Positions 1 to 10,478 of a DNA stretch of 64,000 nt are shown in pieces. This DNA is from Agroathelia rolfsii. Lineage: Eukaryota; Basidiomycota; Agaricomycetes; Amylocorticiales; Amylocorticiaceae. Location of the stretch: assembly GCA_018343915.1 (NCBI GenBank), contig JABRWF010000001.1, positions 620,001 to 684,000 of the forward strand, given 5' to 3'. The notes beneath the pieces are model-generated. The model saw only the letters and a program-made list of their open reading frames with translations. It had not been told where the DNA came from and made no database searches. Position numbers and translations under genes: made by a program. Numbering within the stretch: the stretch's first letter is position 1; each line of letters opens with the position of its first letter.

Positions 1-198
1 GAATGGTGAACAGGAAACGCACAACTCACGATTACTCCTATAGTGTGCGGCTTTAGTCATATAAGGGCCAATCATAGGACCGCTCACTGCCTACAGACCA
101 CGCCCTGAGGGTAATAAAATAAAAAAAATGAAATGAAATATAATACATGTTTTAAATAATAATGAAAAATCTATAGTCCAAATTTACAACTCATAACA
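1..198 (-). repeat. Family B LTR fragment, cut by window start
   Basis: The sequence ends in ACTCATAACA, the reverse complement of the family B LTR start, and matches the U3 of the other B copies. It lies inside another B LTR of opposite orientation. The five bases that follow (TAAAA) restart that host LTR at the position where it should resume. The left TSD copy is outside the window. Confidence 0.8.
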
Positions 199-586
199 TA
201 AAAGGCCAGCTTTGACCTCTTTGCCTTTAGGCAAGTATTTAGCATTTGTATTCCTCTTAGAATTACTCAATCAACTTCGCCTTCAGGGTTTATTAAACTC
301 CAGGCCTAGCCTAGTATCTTAGCATAACTATCTCTTACTTAGTAGGGTGAAATTCCCTAGATTACTTAGTTAGATGCATAACACATGAATTGGAAGTTCT
401 AGAACCTCTGCTCCCCTCTGACTCAAAGTCTTCAGAAGCTTCATAAGGCATAAGCAGAGTATCCTTACCACCCTCAATAGATAAAGAGGTTTGTGTAGTA
501 TAGAAAAACTTGTGACTTAGGTACTTTATTTAGTGGCGGGAGATTACTTTGATTATCTCCGCATAGTCAAGAGTGATCCCTTGACA
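199..586 (+). repeat. Relic B0: R/U5 part of 5' LTR (family B)
   Basis: This is the 3' half of a plus-strand family B LTR. It contains the AGCTTTGACCT start motif, both GCCTTYAGG blocks and the terminal CCTTGACA. A primer site follows directly, so it is a 5' LTR and not a solo LTR. Its upstream half lies before the window, across the nested LTR at 1-198. Confidence 0.8.
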
Positions 587-878
587 TTAGGTCAAAGCTA
601 CCCAGATATCCCTTAGAATTTCTGCATTCTGAGAAGGTATAATTGGCAATCACACATAAAGAGCAGTAGATAGATTTTCCAGACATGCTTCTTTTCTACT
701 TAGTATGCTTAAGTGATTTCAGGAAGCAATTATGAGGTGTAGCCCCAGCCCTTTGACAACCCCATTTAGATACTCATAGCGGATATGATCTCTGTGATTG
801 AATGGCTGTATCTGAAGCCAATAAAATCCCTCACATGGATTAAATTCTAGGAGCTCCTTGTGGGAGTTAAAATTTAAT
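587..878 (+). other. Relic B0: leader with primer site, first part
   Basis: This untranslated leader starts TTAGGTCAAAGCT, complementary to the LTR start motif. It aligns with 12878-13168 of intact element B1. It is interrupted at 878/8084 by element A1, which duplicated TTAAT; B1 shows the empty site (AAATTTAATAGCG). There is no coding sequence here. Confidence 0.8.
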
Positions 879-1736
879 TGTCAAGGGTACACTCCTTGAT
901 CTTGTGACTTTGGGCGTGGTGAGCCTACTCGTGCACTAAACCAAACAATATATTCTTAACTTATTAAGTCTCAGAAGTACCTACGAAGGAGTTTTCCCAC
1001 AGATACACAATGCCTGTATCTATTGAGGCTGTGCCGGGTACTTTCTTATCTCCTAAGTATTCGAAGCTCTTTGTCACACGCGTACACACGAGGGGATTCG
1101 CACCACCTCCAAGTAAGAGTAAAAAGAGGGAGAGAGAGAGAAAAAGGGGGGGGGCTAGGACGGAAGCCTAGGCCTGAGAGATGATACCCTGAAGGCGAAG
1201 ATTTTATTAGTAATCTATTTAAAGTGAATACAATCCTGGGGTTACTTGCCTGAAGGCGAAGAGGTCGAAGCTGAGCTCTTCAGGACAAGTTACATGCACT
1301 ATTTATACTATTCTACAAGGGTCCGTGTGCAGCTTTGATGGTCTGTGCGCAGAGGGAGATAGAAGTATAATTGGTGGCAATGCAGGGGAAGATCTTTGAC
1401 CCTAACTCCACCGGGCATCCGTGTGGAGATCTGTTTCCAGACCGGTACCGGTAACCATTAGGAATTGATCAGTGAAGGAAGTTTGTATTCCTTAGGCTGT
1501 GCGTAATGGTGAAATAGAAGTGCGCACAGCCCCGAGATTACTCCTGTGACGTGCGGCTTGGAACACGTGAGGGCCAATCACATGACCACAGCACTGCCCA
1601 CAGTCCACGCCCTAAAGGGGTAATTTTATAAGAAGAATAGAAAAAGAAAAAGAAAAGTGCAATAACTAATTAAGTATTTGTCCAAATAATACAAGAAAAT
1701 AACCAAAAAATCGCCGAAAATTTCCTACTCATGACA
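879..1736 (-). repeat. A1 3' LTR (858 bp)
   Basis: In the sense direction it runs from TGTCATGAGTAGG to GTACCCTTGACA. It contains a CACGTG E-box next to an inverted CCAAT box (GAGGGCCAATCA), a TATA box, the AGCTTCGACCT start motif and the two GCCTTCAGG blocks. Confidence 0.92.
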
Positions 1737-1750
1737 TTACCCCCTTCCTA
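1737..1750 (-). promoter_or_regulatory. A1 polypurine tract
   Basis: On the minus strand TAGGAAGGGGGTAA directly precedes the 3' LTR. This is the expected plus-strand DNA primer. The same purine run precedes the 3' LTR in B1, C1, C2 and C3. It overlaps the last codon region of pol. Confidence 0.8.
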
Positions 1751-4700
1751 AGGGGATTTCCTCCGGAACATCCCAAGTTCCCATGTCCCTCCTATCCTTT
1801 CCGCAGTTTCCGTGAAATTTTCAATTGGCCGGAATGGGAGATCCGCAAAGACTGTAGCCGAGAGGCGTTTAGGTGCTTTGGGATTTTTCTTATGGAATTC
1901 TTTGATGAGGCGGGGGGCGTTGGTGATGTTGGCTTCTTTCTCCCACGAATCTTCTCCTGGGTATCCCTTCCATTCGACTAGGTATTCAAGTTTTTTTGTC
2001 TGCGGGCTTAGACGGCTATCTTTGATGCGTAGGACCTCGTGCTCTTCTTCTCCTTCTACTTTGACAGCTTCTGGAATGGGAGCCACAGGTCTGGACTCTA
2101 CTTGGACATGGGGCTTGATCAGGGAGACATGGAAGACGTCGTGGATGGTCCACCTCTTTGGAATAGCGAGCCGGACTGCTTGGTTTCCTACGAGTTCGGT
2201 GATTTTGTATGGACCTATCCACTTAGCCGAGAGTTTCTTTGATGGTTGGGCTAACTTGATATTTTCTGTGCTAAGCCAAACTTTGTTTCCTACAGCATAT
2301 TTTGGAATTTCTGCTGCATGTTTATCGAAGAAATACTTCATTTGGCTGGCTGCGTGGTCCAAAGCTGCCCTGGCATCTTCCTGGAGTTCTTTAACCTTCT
2401 CCGTCCATATTTGCGCTCCTTCAGTGGTCGGGATTCCTGCTGTTATGAGGTTCATCCGGGGTGAGAAACCATAGTTCATTTCAAAGGGGGATGATCCTGT
2501 GGAGGCTTGCTGTCGGTTGTTCAATGCGAACTCCGCGAGAGGTAGAAGGCCCGCCCAATTGTCTTGGCGGTGTGATACATAGTTCCTTAGATAAACTTCA
2601 ACTTCCTGATTAAGTCGCTCAGTCTGTCCATCCGATTGTGGGTGATAGGCTGTGGATAAGGAAGTTTTGATGTCTAGTCGCTTGTGTATTTCTCGCATGA
2701 CTTTCCCGGCGAATTGGGGGCCTCGGTCGGAAGTCCATTGTCGGGGTAAACCGTGCAACTGGAAAACGTGAGCCAAATACAAATCTGCCATTTCTGATGC
2801 GGTGATAGCTTCTACGCAGGGGATTAAATGACACATCTTCGTCAACCGGTCTACCACTACCAATATAGAATCAAAGCCCTGGGATTCCGGGAGCTTAACG
2901 ATCATATCGGAGGTGACGTGTTCCCAAGGTCTTTCAGGGGTTGGCAGAGGTGCTAGGGGTCCCACGGGCATGGATCGGGCTGTTTTGGAGGCGAGGCAAT
3001 TTGGACATGAAGCAACATAATCATTGATGGACTTAGTTAATCCCGGCCACCAATAGTTCCTAGATACGAGTTCAAGTGTCTTGTGTCGACCGGGGTGACC
3101 GGCTGATGGAACGTCATGGTGGAGTCGGATAATGTCGTTGCGGAGTGTGGTATCGCGTGGTACATAGACTTTTCCGAGGTGTAAGATTAGTCCGTTTTCC
3201 TCATTCCATTCTTCCAAACCCTTTTGGAGTTTAACCGGGCCGAGCTCTTTGACCAATCCTAATGCATTTGCGATTTCTGCATCCTTTGCTTTGCTTCTGA
3301 TGCAGTCTAGAATGTTCTTTTCCCCTTGTATTTCTACGTGGCCTCTTCTCGCGGTATTTATCCGGAATAGTTTAGGATCTAGGACTACTTGATCGAGGTT
3401 GTCTTCTTCGTCAGATTTTTGAAAGTCGGGTCGTCGGGATAAGGGATCAGTGCGGCCGTTCTCGGAGCCTCGGAGGTAAGAGATTGTAAAGCGGAATTCC
3501 GACAGGAATAGGGACCACCTGGCCTGTCGTCTTGTCAGATTTCGGGCCGTCTTCTAGTACTCTAGGTTTTTATGGTCGGTGCGGATTTCAAATGGGTGGG
3601 GAAGTCCAATAAGGTAGTGTCGCCAGGCATCCAGTGCTCTGATGATTCCTAGCATCTCCTTGTCCCAAATGTCGTAGTTTTGCTCCGCATCATTCATTGC
3701 TTGGGAGAGGAAGGCGATTGGTCGCCAGGAATTATCTTCCTGTTTCTGGAGGAGGACCGCTCCTGTTGCAAAATTAGATGCATCGGTTTCAAGACGGGTT
3801 TCTGCTGTCTGCGAATATGCCCCAAGTACTGGTGCCGAAGTGAAAGCCTTCTTTAGACTGTCGAACGCTTCTTGCTCTTCCTTTTCCCATTTCCATTCAA
3901 CTTTCCCGGTTAGGTGGTCCAAAGGTTTACAAATTTGTGCAAAGTTCCGAATGAAGCGTCGGTAATAGTTGGCTAAGCCACGGAAACGCCGGACATCCGA
4001 GACTTTTTGGGGTGTCGGCCATTCTAGAACCGCCTTGACCTTTTCCGGGGTCATGCGAATTGAACCAAATGATACTAAGGCTCCCAAAATGTCTACTTCA
4101 GGTACGTCATACTCGAATTTTTCAAGATTGGCAAACAGATCGTTGTTTTTGAGGACCCCCAGCACTTCTAGTACTCGTGCGCGAAGTTCGGCTTCTGTTT
4201 GTGCACCGATAATGATGTTGTCTATGTAATGAACTAGCCATCCAAGCTGGTTAAATTTATAGAAGAGGTCGTCCATCATTGTCTGCATTGTGGCTGGTGC
4301 GTTACATAAGCCGAAAGTCATGACTGTTGGTTTGAACAAGCCCTTGTTGGTGATGAAGGCAGCCTTGTATTCATCTCCTTCTCTAATCCGGATGTTGTTG
4401 AAACCCCATTGGAGATCGATCTTGCAGAAAGTTTGAAACTTAGTCATCTTGTCTTGTAATTCGGAGATGAGGGGGAGGGGATAAGCATTTTCAATGGTTT
4501 CAGCATTGAGCTTCCGGTAATCTTGGACAGGTCTGAGAGCACCATTTTTCTTTGGAACGAAGAACATTGGGGCAGCGATTGGACTTTTGGATTTTCTGAT
4601 GTAACCTTTCTCGAGGTTTTCTTGGAGGTAATCGACGAGGGCTTCTTCTTCTTTGACGGATAAGGGATATGCCTTGCTCCTTCACAGTTGGGCCCCTTCT

Positions 4701-5284
4701 TTGAGCTCAATCTTGTGATCCCAGGGTTTCCTAAGGGGCATTCTTTGAGAGGCTTCTTTAGAAAATACGGAAGTGAACTCTGCTGCCCATTTTGGTAAGA
4801 GGCTGGAAGAGATGGTCATGCGGTGGGGGTGTGCGACTTTTTCTGCTGACCAGTCTATTACTGGGTTCTCTAGCCGGAGCCAATCAATTCCTAGGATGAC
4901 GTTTTCTTGCCCAATGTCTGTGACTAAGAACGGGAGTTTCTTTCTTATTCCACCAATGCTTGTCTCAAGAATAGCAATTTCTTCAATTTTTCCTTGGACG
5001 TTAAGCGAGTTATCTATGTTGTGTACAGGTATTGGATGAGGAAGTTTTTTTGTGTTTATTTTATTTTCTTTGATAAAGCGGGAATGAACAAAAGAGGAGG
5101 ATGCACCAGAATCTATCATAGCTAAAGTTACAAGTGAAAGAAAATGTCCATGGAACATAATTGGGATATGGAGGTGCTGTCCATGCGCACCGGAAATAGA
5201 AACTGAGTTAAGGGAAAGATATGAAGAGAAACGATTTGAGAGATAGGGGTCAGCCGAAATGGCCCTTTCCGTCGACCCTTCTAA
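1748..5284 (-). pseudogene. pol: A1 pol: protease-RT-RNase H-integrase-chromodomain (decayed)
   Basis: Read in the -1 frame from the gag end, this is a 1,178-codon Ty3-type polyprotein. In order: aspartic protease (MIDSGASSSF), RT (FCKIDLQWGF and YIDN), RNase H (RLETDASNFATG, DHKNLEY), integrase zinc finger (HHDV...GHPGRHKTLE...CPNC), the integrase DDE core (SDMIVK, SDRGPQF, DGQTERLNQE) and a C-terminal chromodomain (LEYLVEWKGYPGEDSWE). Two in-frame stops break it: TGA at about 4682 (CGA to TGA) and TAG at about 3554 (TGG to TAG). The RT box is YIDN where B1 has YIDD, a D-to-N change that should abolish catalysis. Everything else stays in one frame to the stop at 1748. Confidence 0.93.
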
Positions 5285-6744
5285 AAACCCGCCTTGTCTT
5301 TGAACGCGGCAAGCGCCATGGCTTGTTGTTCCACCAAGGCTTGTAAGTCAGCCATCGTCATTGTAGAGGACCCTTCGTTGATGTCATTGTTGGCGGCGGA
5401 GGTGCCAAGTTGGTCAGTTGATGGGGCAGGGGGCGCTGTTGTCGTGGTTGCCTGAACCCTTGGTCTGGATCCTTGGTATCTTGACACCCTCGGATTTGTG
5501 CAATTGGAGGCAAAGTGCCCCCATTGTTGACAATTGTAACATTGTACTGTGCTGAGATCACGGGGTGGCCGACGTGTGCCCTGAACTACTGGAGTGGGTT
5601 GGGAAGGTGGGGCTTGTGCGGCATTGATTGTGATAGGATTAGCCGCTGTTCCCTGACTCTGGAAGTGAGGTCTTGGTTTCCACCCATCGGTCCAGATCCC
5701 TGCATCGCGTAGTCCTTCTTCTGCATCAACGGCTGCCTCCATCAGATGTTCCAAGGAGTCGCGGCGCTCCTTTGGGTATCCACCAATGACTCCCTTGATT
5801 TTTGGTGAAAGGGCCTGCCAATATCGGACTCGCAGATCTTCACCAGATAGTTTGGTCTGGTTAGCCAAAGTGGAAAAAGCTGCTGTGAAGTCAGCGACCG
5901 AAGATGTACCCTGTTTTAAGTCTTGCAACTTTTGGAGGGCTATTCTCCCAAAGTCCCTTGCTCCGTACAATGCCTTAAACTTGGCGTAGAGATCCTTCTC
6001 GAAATTAAATCCTTTAGTATCGATGGCGTCGTCGAATTTTTGACTCCAAGCTTTTGGAGCGCCTTCCAACAGTCCCACAAAGTAACAGGCCTTTGTGTAG
6101 TCCAAGGCATATATTTTCGGGTTAAGTTTGATGTGATTTTTGAACCCGAAAATGAAGGATTGATATTTTGACCAATCTCCTGACCATTTCTCAAGGGACT
6201 GTCCAATTTCTTTTGGAGTGGATGAGGAGGCAACGGTAGCGGGGGCCGGTTGTTCTCTTTCAAGCAGGTCGGCGAAGCGGGCCTGCGTCTCCTGCATCTG
6301 TTCCATAGAGGTCTGGATGCGGGCTTGGTTGGCTTGCAGAAGTGCCAGGATCTGGCCGAGTTCTTGTGGAAGCGACATCTCGGTTGTTTCTTCGGGGGTG
6401 ACTTCTTTTCTTTTCTCATGACGGCGTTCGCGGCGGCTTTTCGAGGGTGAGGGGTGAGGGACTATTGGAGACTCCAGGTATGATGCTTCAGTAGTGTAGC
6501 GCCGACGGAATTCAGAAGGAGATGGGTATTTGGAGGGGGCTTCTTCCTGGCCTTCTGGTGTTTTTGGGGGTGATGCTTGTGTGGAGAGGCCTTCTTCTCC
6601 GGATTCTTCTTCTTCTTCAGATAAATGTGGAGCTGAGCTCGACGCAACTTCTCTTGTAACCTTGGGAGGGGAGGCGGTTGATTTAGCAGCCCAGGGGACT
6701 GGAACTTCTTTGGGCTGATAGGAGGTTCCCTTGCGTGTGCTCAT
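5281..6744 (-). CDS. gag: A1 gag polyprotein, intact
   Basis: 487 codons, the only undamaged structural gene in the window. The N-terminal 120 residues are rich in Pro, Ser, Glu and Lys and probably disordered. Then comes a Gln/Glu-rich helical stretch (MEQMQETQARFADLLERE) and a retrotransposon-Gag capsid domain (WSGDWSKYQSFIFGFKNHIK to about residue 320). One CCHC knuckle follows (CYNCQQWGHFASNC), the nucleocapsid motif that binds genomic RNA, and a Gln/Ala-rich tail. Gag assembles cytoplasmic virus-like particles in this family. The start is the first ATG after the leader and is shared with B and C (MS...). The stop TAG lies just after the GGGTTTT slippery site that feeds pol. Confidence 0.93.
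   Translation of the reverse strand: MSTRKGTSYQPKEVPVPWAAKSTASPPKVTREVASSSAPHLSEEEEESGEEGLSTQASPPKTPEGQEEAPSKYPSPSEFRRRYTTEASYLESPIVPHPSPSKSRRERRHEKRKEVTPEETTEMSLPQELGQILALLQANQARIQTSMEQMQETQARFADLLEREQPAPATVASSSTPKEIGQSLEKWSGDWSKYQSFIFGFKNHIKLNPKIYALDYTKACYFVGLLEGAPKAWSQKFDDAIDTKGFNFEKDLYAKFKALYGARDFGRIALQKLQDLKQGTSSVADFTAAFSTLANQTKLSGEDLRVRYWQALSPKIKGVIGGYPKERRDSLEHLMEAAVDAEEGLRDAGIWTDGWKPRPHFQSQGTAANPITINAAQAPPSQPTPVVQGTRRPPRDLSTVQCYNCQQWGHFASNCTNPRVSRYQGSRPRVQATTTTAPPAPSTDQLGTSAANNDINEGSSTMTMADLQALVEQQAMALAAFKDKAGF
5284..5290 (-). promoter_or_regulatory. A1 gag-pol -1 frameshift heptamer GGGTTTT
   Basis: In the gag frame the bases read G GGT TTT followed at once by TAG. Slipping back one base continues as TTA GAA GGG and on into the protease without a stop. 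This fits the canonical XXXYYYZ heptamer. The same heptamer lies at the gag end of B1 and of the C elements. I have not folded a downstream pseudoknot. Confidence 0.75.
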
Positions 6745-7220
6745 TCACAGAGCAAAAATGTGCGATCTTCTTCGTCACCGGTGGTCGTGCCGGTTTCCTT
6801 ATGCGGTTAGCGGGATTTTTCTTCTTCTTCCGGGGCTAGAGCTTGCCCGTATTGTATTCACACAAAAATCACACAAAGTTTGTAATGGCAGGGGGGGGTG
6901 GTAAAAGTGCCACTTACGCTTAGGAGTAATAAACTTTAACCCCCAATGAGGGCTCCTAGAACACCAAGCTTGTTAGGCCTGTTCTGTGCTTCGGATACAG
7001 CCAAAGAATCACGTGGGACGTACACGCTATCTCTGTCTTAACAGGGTTGCAAATAGGCTTTGGAGGGCGCTACGCAATGGCTTCCTGAAGTAGTTTACTC
7101 CTTACATACTCAGAAGTTTGTATGTATCAGAAGGAAAGAAAGATGCTCTTCGTAAGCAATCGCTAGTCGCTTCTTCTCAGACCGTGGAAGTCCGAGGGAT
7201 ACCTGGTAGCTTCGACCTAA
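6745..7220 (-). other. A1 5' leader
   Basis: 476 bp between the 5' LTR and the gag ATG, with no coding sequence. On the minus strand it begins TTAGGTCGAAGCTACC. A poly-G/poly-C run lies near 6890. Confidence 0.8.
7208..7218 (-). promoter_or_regulatory. A1 primer site, self-priming type
   Basis: AGGTCGAAGCT starts 2 nt after the 5' LTR and is complementary to the 11-nt start motif AGCTTCGACCT in the 3' LTR. The 5' LTR copy has one C-to-T change. There is no TGG and so no match to a tRNA 3' end, which argues for Tf1-type self-priming. Confidence 0.7.
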
Positions 7221-7530
7221 TGTCAAGGGTACACTCCTTGATCTTGTGACTTTAGGCGTGGTGAGCCTACTCATGCACTAAACCAAACAATATACTCTTA
7301 ACTTATTAAGTCTCAGAAGTACCTACGAAGGAGTTTTCCCACAGATACACAATGCCTGTATCTATTGAGGCTGTGCCGGGTACTTTCTTATCTCCTAAGT
7401 ATTCGAAGCTCTTTGTCACACACGTACACACGAGGGGATTCGCACCACCTCCAAGTAAGAGTAAAAAGAGGGAGAGAGAGAGAAAAAGGGGGGGGGCTAG
7501 GACGGAAGCCTAGGCCTGAGAGATGATACC

Positions 7531-7591
7531 CTGAAGGCAAAGATTTTATTAGTAATCTATTTAAAGTGAATACAATCCTGGGGTTACTTGC
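7531..7591 (-). other. Predicted intron in the A1 LTR (61 nt)
   Basis: On the minus strand: CCTTCAG|GCAAGT donor (GC type), branch-point-like TTACTAATAA, acceptor CCTTCAG|GGT. Length and spacing fit fungal introns, and the arrangement is shared with families B, C and F. This is inference from sequence only. Confidence 0.5.
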
Positions 7592-7613
7592 CTGAAGGCA
7601 AAGAGGTCAAAGC

Positions 7614-7650
7614 TGAGCTCTTCAGGACAAGTTACATGCACTATTTATAC
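7614..7650 (-). promoter_or_regulatory. A1 core promoter: TATA box and predicted start
   Basis: TATAAATAG on the minus strand (7642-7650) lies 35 nt upstream of the A of AGCTTTGACCT (7614). Self-priming requires that motif to be the RNA 5' end. Confidence 0.65.
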
Positions 7651-8083
7651 TATTCTACAAGGGTCCGTGCGCAGCTTTGATGGTCTGTGCGCAGAGGGAG
7701 ATAGAAGTATAATTGGTGGCAATGCAGGGGAAGATCTTTGACCCTAACTCCACCGGGCATCCGTGTGGAGATCTGTTTCCAGACCGGTACCGGTAACCAT
7801 TAGGAATTGATCAGTGAAGGAAGTTTGTATTCCTTAGGCTGTGCGTAATGGTGAAATAGAAGTGCGCACAGCCCCGAGATTACTCCTGTGATGTGCGGCT
7901 TGGAACACGTGAGGGCCAATCACATGACCACAGCACTGCCCACAGTCCACGCCCTAAAGGGGTAATTTTATAAGAAGAATAGAAAAAGAAAAAGAAAAGT
8001 GCAATAACTAATTAAGTATTTGTCCAAATAATACAAGAAAATAACCGAAAAATCGCCGAAAATTTCCTACTCATGACATTAAT

Positions 8084-8246
8084 AGTGCCGCTAACTGAAG
8101 ACCCTTTGCATTTGTAAACACTGATTGTATAATTACTATATAGGCAAGCTCTAGCCCTAGCAAAAGAAGATAAATCCCACCCTCTGCATTGGAATCTGGA
8201 AACCTCTGGAGGCAAAGAAAAACTATATAAGCCCCAGAGACTTTGT
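8084..8246 (+). other. Relic B0: leader, second part
   Basis: Aligns with B1 13168-13332 and resumes exactly where the leader stopped at 878. Confidence 0.75.
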
Positions 8247-8377
8247 ATGTCTGAGGAAGAAGATATTTACATCAAAGAAGAAGGTTCTCAAACAGACTTT
8301 ACAGGATATATTTTGTAAGAAACTCAGATAGAAGTCTGCATCAAGGCAGCACTTGATATTGCTACACCCACCCCAGT
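8247..8377 (+). pseudogene. gag: Relic B0: gag N-terminus, truncated
   Basis: The ATG and the first 44 codons match the B1 gag (MSEEEDIYI.EEG.QTDFTGY). A TAA replaces a CAA codon (residue 24) near 8316. The gene stops at 8378, where an X-type element begins after CCAGT. No further B0 coding sequence appears beyond the X fragment. Confidence 0.8.
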
Positions 8378-8549
8378 TGTCAAGAGCTACCTTTGCAGCT
8401 AGCTCAAGCAGTGCAGTGATGTCCCTGGAGCACTAACTGCTAAAGCTGCTCACTGTTTGATGGCAGCTCTGTGGGTTCATGGAGTCACCTCTTTGATATC
8501 TTGGGGCCTGCAGTGATACAGGTGGTGTGGGGAGCAGTCAGACATACAG
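8378..8549 (-). repeat. X-family LTR-like element, copy X2, part 1
   Basis: Begins TGTCAAGAGCTACC and aligns with 32196-32360 (copy X1). It is interrupted at 8549 by a solo B LTR. No coding capacity is seen. Confidence 0.7.
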
Positions 8550-9396
8550 TGTTATGAGTTGGAATTTTGGTCTATAAATTTTTTGTTATTATTTAAACAA
8601 TGTATTATATTTTGTTTCATTATATTACCCTTAGAGCGTAGTCTGTAGGTAGTGAGCAGTCCTATGATTGGCCCTCATATGACTAAGCCGCACGCTATAG
8701 GAGTAATCATGAGTTATGCATTTCCTGTTCACCATTCTGCACAACTCCGGAGTACAAACCTCCAATTACTAACCAATTCCTAATGGATACTGGTTCTGCT
8801 ACACACTTCCAAGCTTCAGCTCCAGAGCTCTTCAGGAGCTCCACTCCTGAGCGCGGAGCTTCCGCAAAGTGTTGTATCTCTGCATAGCTGCTTGTTAGAG
8901 TTAGGGAAAAGGTCTTCCCCTGTATATTCTACTTTCTCTATCTCTTGTCTCTACGTTGGAACTAGTATGGAGCTTTCATAGTAGTATAAGTAGTTAATAT
9001 AACTTGTCCTAAAAGGCCAGCTTTAACCTCTTTGCCTTTAGACAAGTATTTAGTGTTTATATTCCTCTTAGAATTACTCAATTAACTTCGCCTTCAGGGT
9101 TCTCTAACCTTCGGGCCTAGCCCCACGTCTTAGCATATATAAATTCCAATTAGTAGGGTGAAATTCCCTAGATTAGTTAGTTAGATGCATGATGCATGAT
9201 TCAGAACCTCCAGGAACTCCGCTCCCCTCCGACTTAAGTCTCTGGAGCTTTGTAAGGCATAAGTAGAGTACCCTTACTACCCTCAATAGATAAAGGGGTT
9301 TGTGTAGTGTGGGAAAACTTCTGTCTTAGGTACTTTGCTAAGAGTTGAGAGGTTATTTTTGGTTATCTCCACATAGTCAAGAGTAATTCCTTGACA
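8550..9396 (+). repeat. Solo family B LTR (847 bp)
   Basis: TGTTATGAGTTGG to CCTTGACA, flanked by TACAG (8545-8549) and TACGG (9397-9401), a TSD with one transition. It splits X2; copy X1 near 32355 shows the uninterrupted sequence. Confidence 0.9.
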
Positions 9397-9656
9397 TACG
9401 GCAGGTTGAGCAGGGGGTCCAGCAAGATCAGGTGTAGAGTGAGAGATATCAAGCCAGAGGGAGATACAGAATGAGATACTCAAGGATGCTCAAGTCCACA
9501 GGTTGACCGCTGGCTATACAGCAGGTGTAGGGCTTGTTTAGGGCTAAACACACTTAATTTTCCAACTATTGTAACTACTACATCAGGTACAGTACATATA
9601 TATAAAGTACAGTAGTCATGAAAATGATAAATAAAGAAATAGGTGAAGAACAATAA
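9397..9656 (-). repeat. X2, part 2
   Basis: Aligns with about 32360-32630 of X1. It ends abruptly at an A-type LTR whose flanks (AATAA and, across the chimera, CTCAA) do not match, so the remainder of X2 was probably lost in a rearrangement. Confidence 0.65.
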
Positions 9657-10478
9657 TGTCATGAGAAGACAATTTTTGCCAATTTTTCGAACTATCTCTT
9701 GTATTATTTGGACTAGTATTTAACTTTCTATTACATTTTCTTCCTTTTTCTACCTTTTCCTTATAAAAATTACCCTTTAAAGGCGTGGACTGTGGGCAGT
9801 GCAGTAGTCATGTGATTGGCCCTCACGTGTTTCAAGCTGTATGTCACAGGAGTAATCTTGAGGCTATGCATACTTCTACTTTCATCATTACGCACAGCCT
9901 AGGAACACAGCCTTTCTTCCCTGAATGATTCCTAATGGTTACTGGTACCGGTCCAGAAACGGATCTCCACACAGATGCCTGGTGGAGTTAGGTTAAAAGT
10001 TCTTCCCCTGCATTACCACCTTTACACTTCTATTTCCCTCTGTGCACAGACCATCCAGGCTGTGCACAGACCCTTCAATAGTAGTATAAATAGTACATGT
10101 AACTTGTCCTGAAGAGCTCAGCTTTGACCTCTTCACCTTCAGGCAAGTAAAAGGATTTGTATTTCATAGATTGATTACTAATAACAACTTCGCCTTCAGG
10201 GTAAATTTCTTAGGCCTAGGCCACATGTCCTAGCCCTCTTCTCTCTCTCTCTCTTTCCATCCTTTACTAGGAGGTGGTGTAAATCCCCTCATAAGCATGC
10301 ATGTGTGAATATCCGTAAGAGCATCAATTAAGTAAGAGATAACCAAGTACCCAGCCATCCCTTCAATAGAATTAAGGGTTTGGTAGCAGTGGGAAAGCTC
10401 TTGCTTAGGTACTTTAAATCTTAGTGTTAAGAAGTATACAGTTTGATTGTGCGCACTAGTAGGCTCCCCACACCCAGA
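9657..10478 (+). repeat. Family A LTR, 3'-truncated part of a chimera
   Basis: Starts TGTCATGAGAAG and follows family A through TATA, the start motif and the predicted intron to CTCCCCACACCCA. It then switches to family C sequence. The normal A terminus (GTACCCTTGACA) is missing. Confidence 0.75.

Larger units (their letters stand above)
879..8078 (-). mobile_element. Element A1: full-length Ty3/gypsy chromovirus
   Basis: A 7,200-bp LTR retrotransposon on the minus strand with two 858-bp LTRs and TSD TTAAT at 874-878 and 8079-8083. Order in the sense direction: 5' LTR (7221-8078), primer site, leader, gag, -1 frameshift, pol with chromodomain, polypurine tract, 3' LTR (879-1736). It sits in the leader of relic B0. 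Gag is open. Pol has two nonsense codons and an RT active-site change, so the copy is non-autonomous. The LTRs differ at only a few transition sites, so the insertion is fairly young. Confidence 0.95.
7221..8078 (-). repeat. A1 5' LTR (858 bp)
   Basis: Same length as the 3' LTR and almost the same sequence. The visible differences are mostly transitions. The E-box CACGTG is at 7906-7911 and the CCAAT box at 7916-7920 as read on the plus strand. Confidence 0.93.

Noticed and set aside
1126..1155. Low-complexity GA and poly-G runs as functional elements
   Set aside because: The same purine runs recur at one position in every LTR (downstream of the predicted acceptor) with variable length, as expected for slippage.
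1812..2474. 220-codon plus-strand reading frame opposite A1 pol
   Set aside because: It is antisense to the conserved integrase and chromodomain codons, has no recognisable domain, and its homologous region is not open in B1 or C.
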